DNA of 64,000 nucleotides. It comes from Isoetes taiwanensis. Taxonomy: Eukaryota > Streptophyta > Lycopodiopsida > Isoetales > Isoetaceae. The DNA lies in NCBI GenBank assembly GCA_021234155.1, contig JAJEKV010000022.1, positions 10,632,621-10,696,620 of the forward strand, read 5' to 3'. A model generated the notes under the pieces. It was not told where the DNA came from and searched no databases. It saw only the letters and a list, made by a program, of their open reading frames with translations. Below, piece after piece: positions 23,781 through 36,200 of the stretch (its first letter is position 1; each line of letters starts with the position of its first letter). The position numbers were made by a program, and so were the translations under genes.

Positions 23781-23835
23781 AATAGAATAGAATAGAATAG
23801 GTTTTTAGCGTCCACGGAGACCAATTGGCCTATGG
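23781..23835 (-). repeat. CTATT-tailed terminal motif, copy on minus strand
   Basis: Plus-strand order is (aatag)x4 at 23,781-23,800 and then gtttttagcgtccacggaga and ccaattggcctatgg. Its reverse complement matches 26,879-26,913 at 32 of 35 positions by direct count, and the pentanucleotide run lies on the outer side in both. The pair can be read either as terminal inverted repeats of one 3.2-kb element or as two separate retroelement 3' ends with CTATT tails. Confidence 0.75.
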
Positions 23836-24283
23836 GACCAATTGGCCTATGGTCATCTTCAACTGTTGAATCACCAGTAGCAATGACCATTTTCACAAAT
23901 AGTATATTAATTACTTGGACTTTCTAATTCCATTACTGCAAGAGTTTCCCCTTTGGAACCCTTTTCAGACGGATTTTTTTTTATCATAATAGTAATACCA
24001 TCTCATAGATCCCATGGCTGATTAGCTTCTATGGACACAAAAAATTATTCTATCTTAAATCATGGGTCTTGCAGTTTATCATGATCTGATTGTTCGTAGT
24101 TGTTGGATCATAATGCCTTATAGGTGAAGATTATCACGAGGGTCTTTTAAATATTCTTAATAGTCTAGTCTAATTGTTAATAATTAGCCACTTGTGGTGT
24201 GTCTCTAACCATTATGTTCGTATCTTTTTTGAAATGCCTCCTGCTTTATTCTGTTTGCCCCTTTATGTTCTGTTCCAGTGGCT

Positions 24284-24820
24284 TCTAACAATATAACAAT
24301 CACATTAACAATATAACCATATAATTCCCTCTAAAACCCCTCTTTGTTTGGGTGCATGTTCAAATGAGGGGCGTCTTCAGAGAGCTGTTGAATAGGCATA
24401 TTATGATTTGTGCTTTACTTTGGGTCATAGATAATGACCTTCATTTGTGGGGTATGCTCCCACGAGCTAGGGTAATATTGTATGTCAAAATTAGAGACAT
24501 GCTATAAGGTTTGACACAAATATACTTAAGGAAGTTAATTTGATACATGTATAGTTCAATTAAATAATAGAATAGAATAGAATAGAATAGGGAGGGGGAA
24601 AAAAGAGCTCTCGCTGCCCTAAGTCTCCCCTCGTTTGAATATGCACCTAAACAAAAGGGAGTTTTAGGGGGGGTTATATGGTTGCTTAACTCATGAATAT
24701 GCCCTTTCAATAGCTCTCGATCCCCGAAGGCGCCCCTCGTTTGAATATGCACCTAAACAGAAGGGGATTTTCGGGAGAATTATATGGTTATATGGTTAAT
24801 GTGGTTGTTATGTTGTTAGA
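24284..24820. mobile_element. Foldback MITE of about 537 bp
   Basis: The ends are long inverted repeats of about 100-120 bp. The left end starts tctaacaatataacaatcac and the right end finishes gtggttgttatgttgttaga. Inner landmarks accatataattc, cccct and gtgcat(g/a)ttcaaa.gaggggcg recur in both arms. A further partial copy of the right-arm sequence lies at about 24,610-24,700, and an (aatag)x5 run at 24,566-24,590 sits inside. It encodes no transposase, as expected of a MITE. I cannot define a target-site duplication, so the superfamily is undecided. Confidence 0.7.
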
Positions 24821-25151
24821 CACAGCTTTTGGCGGCCCTTACGAGGCCAAATAGGGCTAAATAGGCATAGTGTGGCCAAAGAGGGATAAATAGACATTAA
24901 CACTGTGCAGTGGTTAAATTTTGATACCTAATGCCTCTAGTTTTGAGGAGCTATGAAAGTGCACTATCGATGACATTCTGTGGCATGTAATAATGCATCA
25001 AATCATTAACAAGTAACGGGGACGTCACATTAGAAACTTCATTTCCAAGAGAATTTAAGTCTCAATTAAATGCATAAAAGCACAAAAACAAGGAAAATCA
25101 CTATAATTTAAAAAAATATCCTGAGGGGTCAAACAAAGAAACAAATGTTTG

Positions 25152-25212
25152 ATGGGTAACTAACTTGGATAGAGCATTGGTCTCTCACTGTCTAGACACG
25201 AGTTCAAGCTTT
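25152..25212 (+). mobile_element. tRNA-like SINE head
   Basis: The segment reads ttggatagagcattggtctc followed after about 15 bases by cacgagttcaagc. These fit the D-arm (A box) and T-arm (B box) of a tRNA and so an RNA polymerase III internal promoter. The cloverleaf is incomplete: no paired acceptor stem is visible. It is a tRNA-derived repeat rather than a tRNA gene. The tandem repeats that follow could be its body. Confidence 0.6.
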
Positions 25213-25600
25213 GTTTTCTACAAACATAGAAACAAGAAAAATTACTACAATTTAAAAAACATGGGATCAAATAGACTAGCATTCATACTACAAAACTGGT
25301 TCGCGATTCGCTTTCTACAAACATATAAACAAGAAAAATTACTACAATTTAAAAACAAGGGGTGAAATAGGCTAGCATTCATATGGAATTCCAATAAAAT
25401 TACTACAAATTAGAAAAAAGGGGTTAAATAGATTCGGTCCTTACCTCTAGTAGTTCCGGCGGCAAAACTTTCTACAAACATAAAGCGAAAAGATTGCTAC
25501 AATTTAAAAGCAAGGGGTGAAATAGGCTAGCATTCATATGGAATTCCAATAAAATTACTACAAATTAGAAAACAAGGGGTCAAATAGGCTAGCATTCGTA
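25213..25600 (+). repeat. Tandem repeat of tttctacaaacata...ctagcattcata units
   Basis: Three near-complete units and two partial ones follow each other from about 25,215, 25,311 and 25,470. Each runs ttctacaaacata, aaaattactacaatttaaaa, ggggt.aaatag.ctagcattcat. Unit length is about 80-100 bases with deletions. The units directly follow the tRNA-like head. Confidence 0.7.
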
Positions 25601-25611
25601 TGGAATTCCAG

Positions 25612-25990
25612 TATTAATATGAGGATTTCATATATATCTTTACATATGCATAAAATGCAAAGGCAATGTAGGTTTCATATTGCTCTGCATATGCTGCAAT
25701 GCTACTGCATTGTGACCCCGGGTCAAATGAATTCCAGCATGAATATGAGGATTTCATGTATATCTTTACAGGTGCATAAAATACAAAGGCAATGTAGGCT
25801 TCATATTGCTTTGCATAAGCTGCAATGGTTGCATTATAGATTATTGCATTGTGATCAGTTTTATTTCCTCCTGATGCATGTATGGGGATTTCATGTATAT
25901 CTTTATAGGTACACTTAAGTAAAAGCTTGATATGAAGCTTATTGCCTCTGCATAAAGGTACGCAATGATTGCATTCTAGATTACTGCATT
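25612..25990 (+). repeat. Tandem repeat of about 125-150 bp
   Basis: Three diverged copies begin near 25,615, 25,740 and 25,886 with gaggatttcatgtatatcttta and continue through catattgct.tgcat and gcaatg.ttgcatt. In the later copies gattactgcattgtgatc closes the unit. No protein-coding content is evident. Confidence 0.65.
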
Positions 25991-26372
25991 GTGATCCTAG
26001 TTTTATTTACTCTTGATGCACATGCTGAAAGTGTTAAAGGCCAAACTGCATTTTCCATATTAAGCATATCTCTAATGACTTTTATAGGTTTTCGTGTATT
26101 TTGACATATTGCTTTTGAAGTCACCTTGTAATTAACATGTAGACGGTATATGTGTGAATTTTTTTTTTGATTATGGGTGAAACTTCGCCTCCTAAATGCC
26201 AAAGCACTACCCGTAGCAATGGGATACCTCAACATCTAAATGCATAACTTTGGCGGAAACTTAATTAGGCTGGCGGATGGAATGTGCGGGAGCGGATGCA
26301 TGTCAGGAAGTGCAAGCGGCTGATGCACTGCGACCTCGGACAATAGCTTGATACATGCTTCCTTAGCAAGCT

Positions 26373-26801
26373 ATGGGATACCGACACCATGAACATGTCA
26401 AGGCGGCACATTACCAATGCCACATAAACGCCGTTGGAAGCGAGCGCGGTGACGCGCGCATATCGCGGCGCGGAATCCATTGCCTTAGCCGTACTTGCGA
26501 GGCGTCACGCCATCTCAGGATTGAGATGGGGCCGTTAGGAATACCTTGGCGGGAAGGCTTGTCCAAGCGCAGGGGTGAACTGAAGCAAAGATACCACACC
26601 CTTGAGTTGTCAGAGCATATGGCTTCGGACAGCTATCTGAAATTTGGTGACGGCGGTCGCGAGATGAGCAGGCGCGGTATAGATAAGGATCATACTTTCA
26701 AAGAAATCATGGATCGTTGGGATCATTTCGGTCCTCGGGCACTGCTGATATGTATCTGCTTCTTTTCCTGTGACAGATATACCGTTTGTGACAGCTCTTA
26801 A
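26373..26801 (+). CDS. Hypothetical 142-codon frame
   Basis: An ATG-initiated frame opens with GYRHHEHVKAAHYQCHINAV and is Arg/His/Gly-rich. It lies between the two CTATT-tailed motifs. No domain, signal peptide or membrane segment is recognisable, and other frames are partly open over it. It could be a chance frame in a CpG-rich insertion. I give no function. Confidence 0.15.
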   Translation: MGYRHHEHVKAAHYQCHINAVGSERGDARISRRGIHCLSRTCEASRHLRIEMGPLGIPWREGLSKRRGELKQRYHTLELSEHMASDSYLKFGDGGREMSRRGIDKDHTFKEIMDRWDHFGPRALLICICFFSCDRYTVCDSS

Positions 26802-26878
26802 TTCTATCCGCAGTTTTCCCAAAGCAGGGGTGGGGGTTTGCCTTTCAGATGATGAGTTTGTAGCCTCATTTTCGGGTT

Positions 26879-26978
26879 CCATAGGCGGATTGGTCTCCGT
26901 GGACGATAAAAACTCTATTCTATTGTATTTTATTCTATTATATTCTATTCTATTCTATTCTATTTTATTCTATTCTAA
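26879..26978 (+). repeat. CTATT-tailed terminal motif, copy on plus strand
   Basis: The end motif ggtctccgtggacgataaaa is followed by about 65 bases of (TATTC)n with variants such as tattttattc. It mirrors the copy at 23,781-23,835. Pentanucleotide tails of this kind are known at the 3' ends of some SINEs and LINEs. Confidence 0.75.
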
Positions 26979-27334
26979 TTATTCTCAGATAGCTAATGTC
27001 TTCGTCAATTAGGCATGCACAATTGTATGTAAGTATAATATCATTCAATTCCTCAAACATCACATTGTTGAAATAAAGCACTACCAAGACTAACCAACCA
27101 AATGCCATTTGGCCAGAACAAACATGATTGGAGCTATATATCTTTGGTCACAAATGTGGTTAAACGTAAAATGGTTTGCCCATTCGCCATGTTTCTTTGC
27201 CAAAAATTGGTAAAGTGGGAGACATACCATCTTCATTTTCTTTCAAAACAATGAAAAGCGGATGAAATCATCCAGACGATGAAGCTTTCCTATCCTGCAG
27301 CACAGCGTACTAAGGCAAGCCTCTGGATCCCGAG

Positions 27335-30300
27335 GTGCTCACATATGGAGGTGAGCTGTCCCTAAATGGCCAAGCTCAACCTCAACTCAAGTTCGTATCT
27401 TTTCCACCATCTTTGAGAGGTGCTCCCCATCGATGGCTCATGGCTGACAAAGCCATTGGAAACAAAGCGTACGAAATGAAGGCGCCTTTCCTTTCTCATT
27501 TTACATTTTACGTGACCCAGCCACGCTCCAAGCAGTCTTGTGGGGAGCCCACGGAATGCGCTTGCGGGACTTTCAGGGATGGTCTTCCATTCGACAAGCT
27601 ACGCGCAGGTATCGCGAGGCGGGGTTGCGCCGAGGACGCGGGCTTCCCCTCCTGCGCGTAAGTGCGGCCCAGTACCCAGCGTCCCAAGATTTTACGCTGG
27701 GCGGGGCGTTGAGATTAGTCAATCACTCTGTCGATGTCTCCACCAGAGGGTGTGTTGCCCTCACGGAACTACCCTTCATACCCCGTCATGGTTCCTCACG
27801 GGCTGATTCGGCTCGCCGCGAAATCCTCAGCCACTCGGTCGGTGCCATATGCGAAAAATATGAATGCGTGCCGAATGCAACTCCATAAATAGTCCTTCTC
27901 ATTGTAAGCGATGCAACATGTGCAATCATACCCTGCGGAGGAATTGCTGTTCGGCGGAAAAGTAGTTTTCCAAGTGCAAACCCGCGCCACAGCGGCAACA
28001 ATCATACTTTTCGTGATTTCCATCCAACATAGCCTCAGCGGTATCAACAAGCTGAAGCAACCTCGGTGGGGTGAGATTACCCCATCAACCCTTTGATCCT
28101 TCCAAGCCAGTGCCACCACTTTGCGGGAATGGTCATACCACTACGGCATGCCCTGTTCCTCAAGTTGAGTTCAACTTCGGGCTGCGGCAAAGCTGCTTGA
28201 TCCAGGCTCGCTACTCGGCTATGGGTTGCCGTGGCGACGTTGCGATCACATTTTGAGAAAGCCGCGGCACCAGCAGCAGCTGACCTCGGTAATGGCGTCA
28301 TCATCCTCCTCTTTTGGATCCAGCAAGCTCAAGGAAAATCGCTGGGCACTCAAGCCTCCGGTCACGGCCAGTCAAATTGGGTTGGTTTGATTTCCTCGTC
28401 CGGACTAGAACTTCAAGCCCCTTGACTATCATCCTGCTGATGCGGCGAGCATAACGTGACCATTCCATTGATCAAGAAAAGGTCCATTTCGCGCGGTTTG
28501 GCGGATAAACTCATGCCACGTCATACCCGAGTGCGTCGGTATTCTCCATAGAAACAGAACGGCAGCTTGCCAATGTTCATACCCACCGCGCATGCTCGGC
28601 TGATGTCGGGGAGACACCTTCATCATCAAACCCGCTCTGCGGCCTATCCCAATAATGCTGCGGGGTGGGCTTCTCAAAAAAAGGTTCGCCTTCTTTTCGG
28701 ACTCCACGCGCGGATCCTGGCGATCCATTTTTCTCATTTCCTTTGGAACTCGAAGAGCTTGCAAAAATCAAGATCTAAGCCTTGCCACCATTTGAGCTTT
28801 GTCAGGCTCTCCAAAGATCGGTTACTTGCCTTCTCAGCGTTACTGGTAGAGGTCATTGGCTACACGCTTAACACCTGCGGTGCATGCCGCGGTGGGCAAT
28901 CAACAAATCACGTTCAAATCGATGGAGGAAGTCGTCGTCTCATTACGGATGTGGGCGGGTGATTCCGTAGTTCCTCATGCCCTAGCGACATCTAAGTTGG
29001 CCAATGGCCATATCCATTCAGGGTGCCTCATGCCGCATTAGTATTGGTGATCTCAAATTTCCCTTGGAATTTGGGGTTTGGAAATTTGGAGGATCGGTGG
29101 CGACCGCGCTTTCTCATGGCTAAAAAGTGTTACTCTTTGGGCCGCGGATCAACTTATTTATCAGCGATAGACATCTCAATGCTACTATGGATTTGGAAAT
29201 GGGCAAATTAATTTTTGTTGAACATGTCTGAGAACCCTCAATCTCACGATCACGGATTAAAGGCGCTCAAAACATCTATCACGTTGAGGCTCCACTGGCG
29301 AGTGCCTCTCTCATCTACCACGAGTATCTTTGATCCTTGGGGTAGAGATGACTCTTGATCCGCCCGGTGTGGCGGCTACGCTGACCCTTACCTCGCTCCT
29401 TGTAGATTCAAGCGTCTTGATCCTTTTACGTTCGGAAGGTTGCTTACGAAACTATGGATGTTCATATCATGAAGCAACCTCTGTAGTGGTATGGCGGCCT
29501 CTTTTTCTTTACCCACTCAGTCGCGTACCTCTGTCATGCTCCGGCCTGCGGCAAATATTTATTCGGTACGCGGGCGTTGTCCCTCGCCATTTAAACTACG
29601 GAGGTTGAGATGCGTGGACGTGGTAACGTAATCAACGCGTCCGTCGCGGTACGCGCCAATCTTCACCCGCTTGCCAAACCACGTCACATCACCTTATTCA
29701 AAAAATTCAAACATATCTTTGTGGGCCTATAAAGATAACTGAGGGTATCAAAAAGACTTTGAAACTCGCATTCCACAAACTGATGCATTTGATGCAACAC
29801 TTGACGATTTTAGGCTGACCCAACTATCATGGCCAATTATCAAAGTGATGGAAGCCGGTTTTTAGGCTGGCGAGGCGATTTGTGGTCGGCATTCGGAGTG
29901 GGTAGGCCCGCGTCGTGCTCTCAAGCGCGCCAATGGTAAGATCCCGGCGTTTGTGGTTGGTGAAAATAGTAGGTACCGGGTGGTACTTTGGCTTCGCTGG
30001 GCCAGTTCTGGAAGGAGTTCTTGAATTAATGAGATATACTCTTATGGATGGCTTTTAGGTACAATCAAGTTGCCATAGAGGAAGTCGGCTCCAAAACTAC
30101 TTTCACCACCGGGTAGGTCTGCTTTGCTATAGAGGGTGGTTCCTTTATTTATCAAACTCTATCGCGTTTGAAAGCATTTTATCTCCTTCTTTATATGAAG
30201 GACTTCCCTTTCTCGATTTTTCAAGGTAATGACTTTTCCGCGCTCTGGCTCCATGGATGATCACACGGAGAGGTTTCGGCTTCGTCTTTCAAAAATGTGA

Positions 30301-32250
30301 TAGATGCACAGCCATCGATCTCAATCAGGAGAAATGCACTTTCTGCGTCACCTCACGGTATTTCTTTTAGGTCATGTAGTTAGTAAAGAAGGCATCACCG
30401 CGGACCACCGCCCAGCCAGTTCGTCTTTGAAGTGAAACACCATCAAATAAGGGCTGCAGCTCTTTCACAGGTAATGCCACCTTCATTCACGGACTTCATG
30501 ACCATTCTTTGATCCCATTCATAAACTCACGGGTGATGAATCCTCTTGGGCTTGCGTCGGTAGTTGCCTTCCCGAAGTTGAAGGCATTGCTTACTCGGGG
30601 CCCGTGCTTGTTCCTCCTCAATGGAACAAGCCTTTTCATATTCATGTGGATGTCGGCCTTTGCCATTAGTGCTTTGCCATTCTCTCGGGCGCTGGCGTTT
30701 GCGGGATAAACCTATCGCTGCCGCCGGTGAGGAAACTCAACCTGCTTTGGCGCCAGCCTACTACGCCCCGCGGGCGGGAAGCCTTGGGCTTAGTTTTTGT
30801 GTGGCGTTTAGTCATTATTTGTTGGGAAGCAAGATCAAGTTCTTACGTTGATCATCAAGTTTTACTCTACTTGATCAACTAGGCCACGCCCCGCAGGTCA
30901 CATTGCTCGTTGGGTCCTCTTTACTGCAAGAGTTGGCTCCCTTGAAATCATTCACAAAGGCGAGGCCAAATCTCATGTATTTTGATTGTCTCTCGGCGCG
31001 TCACGGTGGTAGTGCGGTGTTTGCATTAACTTTCCGGAAAAAGCTAGCTGTTCTTAGTCCGCGGCCGCCTCCGTTGGTTTCTGGCGCAAATGTATCTCTC
31101 AAACGGGCTTTCTTTATCCAGAAGGATCACGCTCTCTCGAGCCAATAAGCGTGGTAGAGTTTCTTAGGTGGTCGGTGACTCACCATGGTTAGGGCCATGC
31201 GTATAAGCGGCAAAAGATATGTGGTCTGCAATGCGTGTGTTCTGCTCCCTCACGAGGTGCAGATATGGATTAAACTGAGGCCCAAGAAGGGCTTGGTGGT
31301 GAGTCATTTGATTAATTTGACGACTTTCGGCGCCAAAATTCTTCTGGCGGTATTTACGGCCCACGCTCTTCAAGCATGCCGCTCACGCCCGCCACGTGTG
31401 ATAATACAGGCGTAGCTCGGCCTTGACATGGCGGCTCTACAACAGCCTTGGGTGTACTTGCTTACCAAAGCAGTAGAATAGACTTTGCAGGACCCGTGAA
31501 TCCTCCTGCGCCTTTGCGTACTACATCCCATTTGGTTATATCAATTTATGCGCACCCAAATAAGCGGGCTTTGTACACTCCGGTTCTCTGCGGAAATCGT
31601 AATTACTACACTTATATATCGCGTTTGGTTGCGAACTGTCGGTGATAGGTAGGTTCATTTGTCAATCACACCATCATCAAGAGGCCAGTTATTTGCGCCA
31701 TCCGCGAGAAAAAGCGCACCTTACTATCCTCGAGGAATGGTTTTGTGGCTTTCCAACAAGACTCTCATCACTATCACGAAGAAAATAGCGTGCTTCTGGC
31801 GGTGGCGGGGATAGTACCCTCTTATTCTAAGGCTTACCGCTTACGGTTTTGAAGTACCGCTTTGGCCTCTCCCCTTTCAATTTGATTTGCGTAGGAAACC
31901 GCCCTTTGAATTTGTCGCGCCAGGCTTTTACGTTTCCAAGCAGCTCTGACACATAATCCTGCGGCGCACTTAAGGAGCGAGTTTATCAGCTGGAGCAGTT
32001 GGATGAACTTAGAAGATGCTTATATTTGTGTTCTTCTTTGGGGCGTTGAAGATGTGGCAGCAAATCTAAGGCAAAATATTAAGGAGATTTACTACCTTTG
32101 CTGACTCGCTGCAAAGAGCTTTAGGGCAGGATTAAAATTTTGGCGTTAGTATCAAAGTGTTAGTGTACAACCCAGTACGTTTTCCAAGTGGCGGGGTTGG
32201 ATACGGCACCATTACCTACTGGTTAATGGTTTTACTTCAAATAGTTCCAT
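27335..32250 (+). mobile_element. Decayed Ty3/gypsy LTR retrotransposon (gag-pol region)
   Basis: Domains can be followed in the order expected of Ty3/gypsy, in changing frames. Gag-like LSLNGQAQ lies near 27,360 and protease-like VQIDGGS near 28,910. Reverse transcriptase shows MDGF near 30,045, then EKCTFCVTS near 30,330. RNase H and connection show YYAPRAGSLGL and FSHYLLGSKIKFL near 30,760-30,850 and LLQELAP near 30,920. Integrase shows IDFAGPVNPPA near 31,480, FVNHTI near 31,660 and ELDEL-like residues near 32,000. Frame breaks occur every few dozen codons, so no protein can be made. I could not identify the LTRs. The nearest mobile neighbours are the CTATT-tailed motif on the left and a LINE on the right. 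Confidence 0.8.
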
Positions 32251-33269
32251 ACGGAAGATACAACAATTCATTCGGATTAGCAACAAGCACATTCAGGACT
32301 TCGGAATAAAATTTTGAGCATATTTATATTATATTTGGCGGGAAAAAGCAAAAGATTGGCATTGCCCATATGTGCTTCGCGGGTTTGACCTATTTACAAA
32401 ATCCTACATTAAAAGGAACCCTATAGGGTTTGCGGGCGGTAGAGGGGTCTTAATTGCAGAGCCTTTTCGTGATCCCACGCCGAAGGTGGATCCACCACTC
32501 GTTGGTTAAGTCAGGGTGGGATAACCAGCCATCAGTGCACCCCGACCATCCATGGGGATTCCTGCAGTTCTTGGCAGGCTTCCACAGGTTGAGCATTCAT
32601 TTTGCGGTTATCCTCATTTGTAGTTCGCATAGTGCACTCGGATCCATCTTGTGGTATCTTATAGCGCCTCTGCTGCAAACGCAATGGCTGCCTAAAGCTC
32701 TGTCCAGCGTGGACGATCACAATTTCATTTGGTTGGAAATGCAATTTCTAATTCAGTTCCCTATGCGCGCGCGCCAAATCTAGTCAAGGTACGCTACCAT
32801 CATTCATTTTTATGATGACCACCTCTCACATTTCATGCATTTTAATTGTGTTCCTTCCTCTTAAGCACATGCATCATTGTACTTTCATTACATTCATCAC
32901 ATTTTGTCACGCCTGGCCAGATTCATTCTTGTCTCGGCGGATTCCTTTGCTCTTCCTTTCTTTGTAGGGACTTTTTTTTGAAGGTAAGTCTTTTTCTGAT
33001 AATTAATTAAAGCCATACAATTGTCTTACTAATGGGAATTGAAAGGCGCCCACATTAGATTTCTGACCAAACTTGAATAGACCTTGACTGAAAATCAAGG
33101 TTTTGATATATGACAAATAGTAACTAGTAATTCAATGATTCGATTACTAATAATCCACAAAAGCTGGCACACTTGCCAGATAGGAAATTTTGGAACTTGA
33201 GATCATGATATCCATCGGTGAAGTCCGAGAAAACTGCATAATGATTGTTTCCAAGTACTGTTAGCAAAA
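32251..33269. other. No gene recognised; spacer between two retroelements
   Basis: Frames such as 32,454-32,783 have no recognisable domain. The right edge runs into the 3' end of the minus-strand LINE. The missing 3' LTR of the preceding element might lie here, but I find no matching left copy. Confidence 0.4.
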
Positions 33270-36200
33270 AGAAGATTCAAACAAGAGGAAATGAGTTATT
33301 GAGCATTAGCAATTCCGCGATGGCGTTGAAATAGAGTATTGGAAAGGTAAGATGTAGTTTGGGATGAATGACTAAATGAGGAATCTTAGTGTATGTCGAT
33401 TGAAGATGGGGATTTAGCCACCGATAAAAACCTTTATGCAATGCCAACTTGCTTAGGCTATTAAACTTTCGATCCATTCTGCATAAGCGGATGATGAATG
33501 TCTTCCTTTCCATTAATAGCAACGATTGTACCATATAGATCGACTAGCATCTTATGTGGTAATACATCTCCTGTACTGCTAAAATTTTGCACTTTGTATC
33601 TGTCGAGGAAAAATGATACATGAAAGTTGAATGAAGTACGATTGCATGCCGCATTCTGCGGTAGATCGGCGTGATATCTCATTGATGTATCCCACGACCT
33701 TCATGATGCGATCTCATCCTGTGATGCCTCGTACACAGGCCTTAAATGCGCAACCTATGCTATTTCTTTGTATAAAGTATGCATGGTAGCTTAGCATAGT
33801 ATCAAATTTAGTCACCTTGCCCTCCTTGAGAAATTCCGGTGCTCATCAGGCAAATCCCGGAGAAAGGGGCATTAGGGGTTGATGCTTGAAGATGAGAAAC
33901 AAAATATTAAAACCACCCGATAGATTTACCAATGTGATCCCAATTTATGTCGCAGAGTACGCAAATTTGCATTTTGTAATTTGTACCATATGCTTCTAAA
34001 TCTATAGGCTGAGAAGTTCATCTTGATCCAAATATGGAAATTTTCTTATGACCATGCAATCCTGGCTTCTAGCTTTCTAAATATTCCGGAGTGCATGGCT
34101 ATTAAAAATACTATCTATCTATCTAAATATTTAGTCTGGGTAACTATAGCTGTGTTTTGAAGGCATCATTGTTTTGAATGCAATTTAGCAAGTTGCCTTG
34201 ATTGTGCTGAAAAAATGGCCAAATTTGACATAAAAACCAATTCCAAAAAATTAGCGATTTAGGACAGAAGATATGATCCATGAGACATCGCTTGAGCGAT
34301 TCGTTGACAAGAAGTAGGCTACAATAGTGCGAGTTTCTCTTAAACTGAGGCAAGATTTGGAAGGCTCATTTTGGGTAATCAACGAGATGGAAGTAATTAA
34401 CCTTTAGAGGCGGTGGGTATTGCTTGAGATAATAAAAGGGGATTTTTAGAGTCATCTTGAATGGACCATGACTCGCTGGCCGGGACTATTCTTGATTAAA
34501 TTAAATAAACCCTCTTTTGACTTTGTAGTTGTTAATCCCATTGATTCTCAAATGAGACCATTGTCATAATCGGCCAGTTAATTTGCATGAGGTAAGAATG
34601 TTTTTTTTGGAAATGTAGGAAAATAGCTTTATCACTAGAAGTGCCATGAATTAATCTCTAAAAATTTGTCCAGAGATGAAGTGTCCATTTGTGTATAGAT
34701 CATATTTTGAGCAATGCCATGATTGCTCCACTTCTGTAGGTTTTAGGAATGCTTCAAAGCCCGAGGAATATTATTATTAGTGTCCTTAAATCTAGTATAG
34801 ACCAAGGGGAGGATTACTTGGTGATCTGCGGTCGCTCATCAAGCAATTCTGAACCACATTCAAGCCTTGAACATGTTGTGCAGGAGATGTGGGGATGGAT
34901 AGTGCAGGAATGGGCTGGGGAGAGAGTGCTTAATAGTGGGATGTCGCCCGGGTAAGAACATGAGATCCGGTGTCATTGAAATGAAACCATTGAATTATTT
35001 TTCCCGATAAAGTTCTCGAATGAACTTACCGGTGATACTGCAGGCTTGAAGATCTGATTTTGCAACCCTAAACCACCACTAACTTTTGGATCAGTGGCGG
35101 TGTCCCAGGTGTAGGTGGTTTGTGGATAACACTTCGTGTCCTTCCTCAAGCTCATTGTAGATAGATTTAGGGCATTGTGAGAAGAAATAGATATGGATGC
35201 GGCGAACAGAATTTCGTTAAAGGTTACACCCGGCTAGAGATAAAGTGTTTACGAAAATGTTCAATTTTTCCTAATTCTCTGCGCAAAGAAATAGGGGTCC
35301 ACGATCCTTGATGTTAGGATTGAAGACAAAAGGCATCCCAAGTAATTTTGTGGCATGTATGACTTTGATATGCAGGTAAATTAGAGAGATCTCCAATAAT
35401 AATGCTTTTGTTAATGTTGGACATATTCGAGGAGATGAGAGAACATATCGATGTGCTTAGGAATTTGGCAATGTGAGCTAAGAGTCGAAATGCAAATGTG
35501 TCATCGCATGTATTGTGAAATAATCAAGCTACCTTTATTATGCTGGGAGGGTAGAGGCCTTTGATGCTACCACAGAACAGTGAAGAGTCAAGCTATACAG
35601 TAAGCATTTGACCACTAAGAAGGTAGGGAGCTAGGGGCAGCCACCTTTGACCCCTAGCCGGCTTGAAAAATTTGAGGAGAGCCATTGTGGGGCAGGAGGT
35701 TGGCCATAGGGTGGAGTCCAAAGATTAAAGAGATAATTTCTTTGTTAAATACAATTTTTTCAAAGCAAATTCAAAATCCCATTAGAAGCGGGGTGTGCCT
35801 TTTGAAGTCTAGTTTTAAAAGAACACAATTAAGGAGGAGAAAGCTTATTCCAATACAGCCCCTCCATTGCGAGCCCATATATCGGTCCAGGGATCCGGTG
35901 TTTTACGGACAATTTGCCTATAGTGTTTCTGGGCGTCGAAGGAAACACTTGCTCTGGAAGTGGTGTTTTAAGCCAAAAGTGACATTGCGGCCAACGAAAC
36001 CAAAGCCCATTGTGTAGCTAGCGAAGATCAAAAATCTTTAGTGGGATCCTTCTTGGCTCCACTGGGCCGGTTTGAAATAAGCTACAAAGGCCTTTAGTAA
36101 CATCTTCTCTTTAACCCTTCCTAGTTTGATGAAGAGAGGAAATGATTTGAGCTCGGATAAATAGGATCAGAAAAAATGACCTAAAGCGATTGATTAAGGC

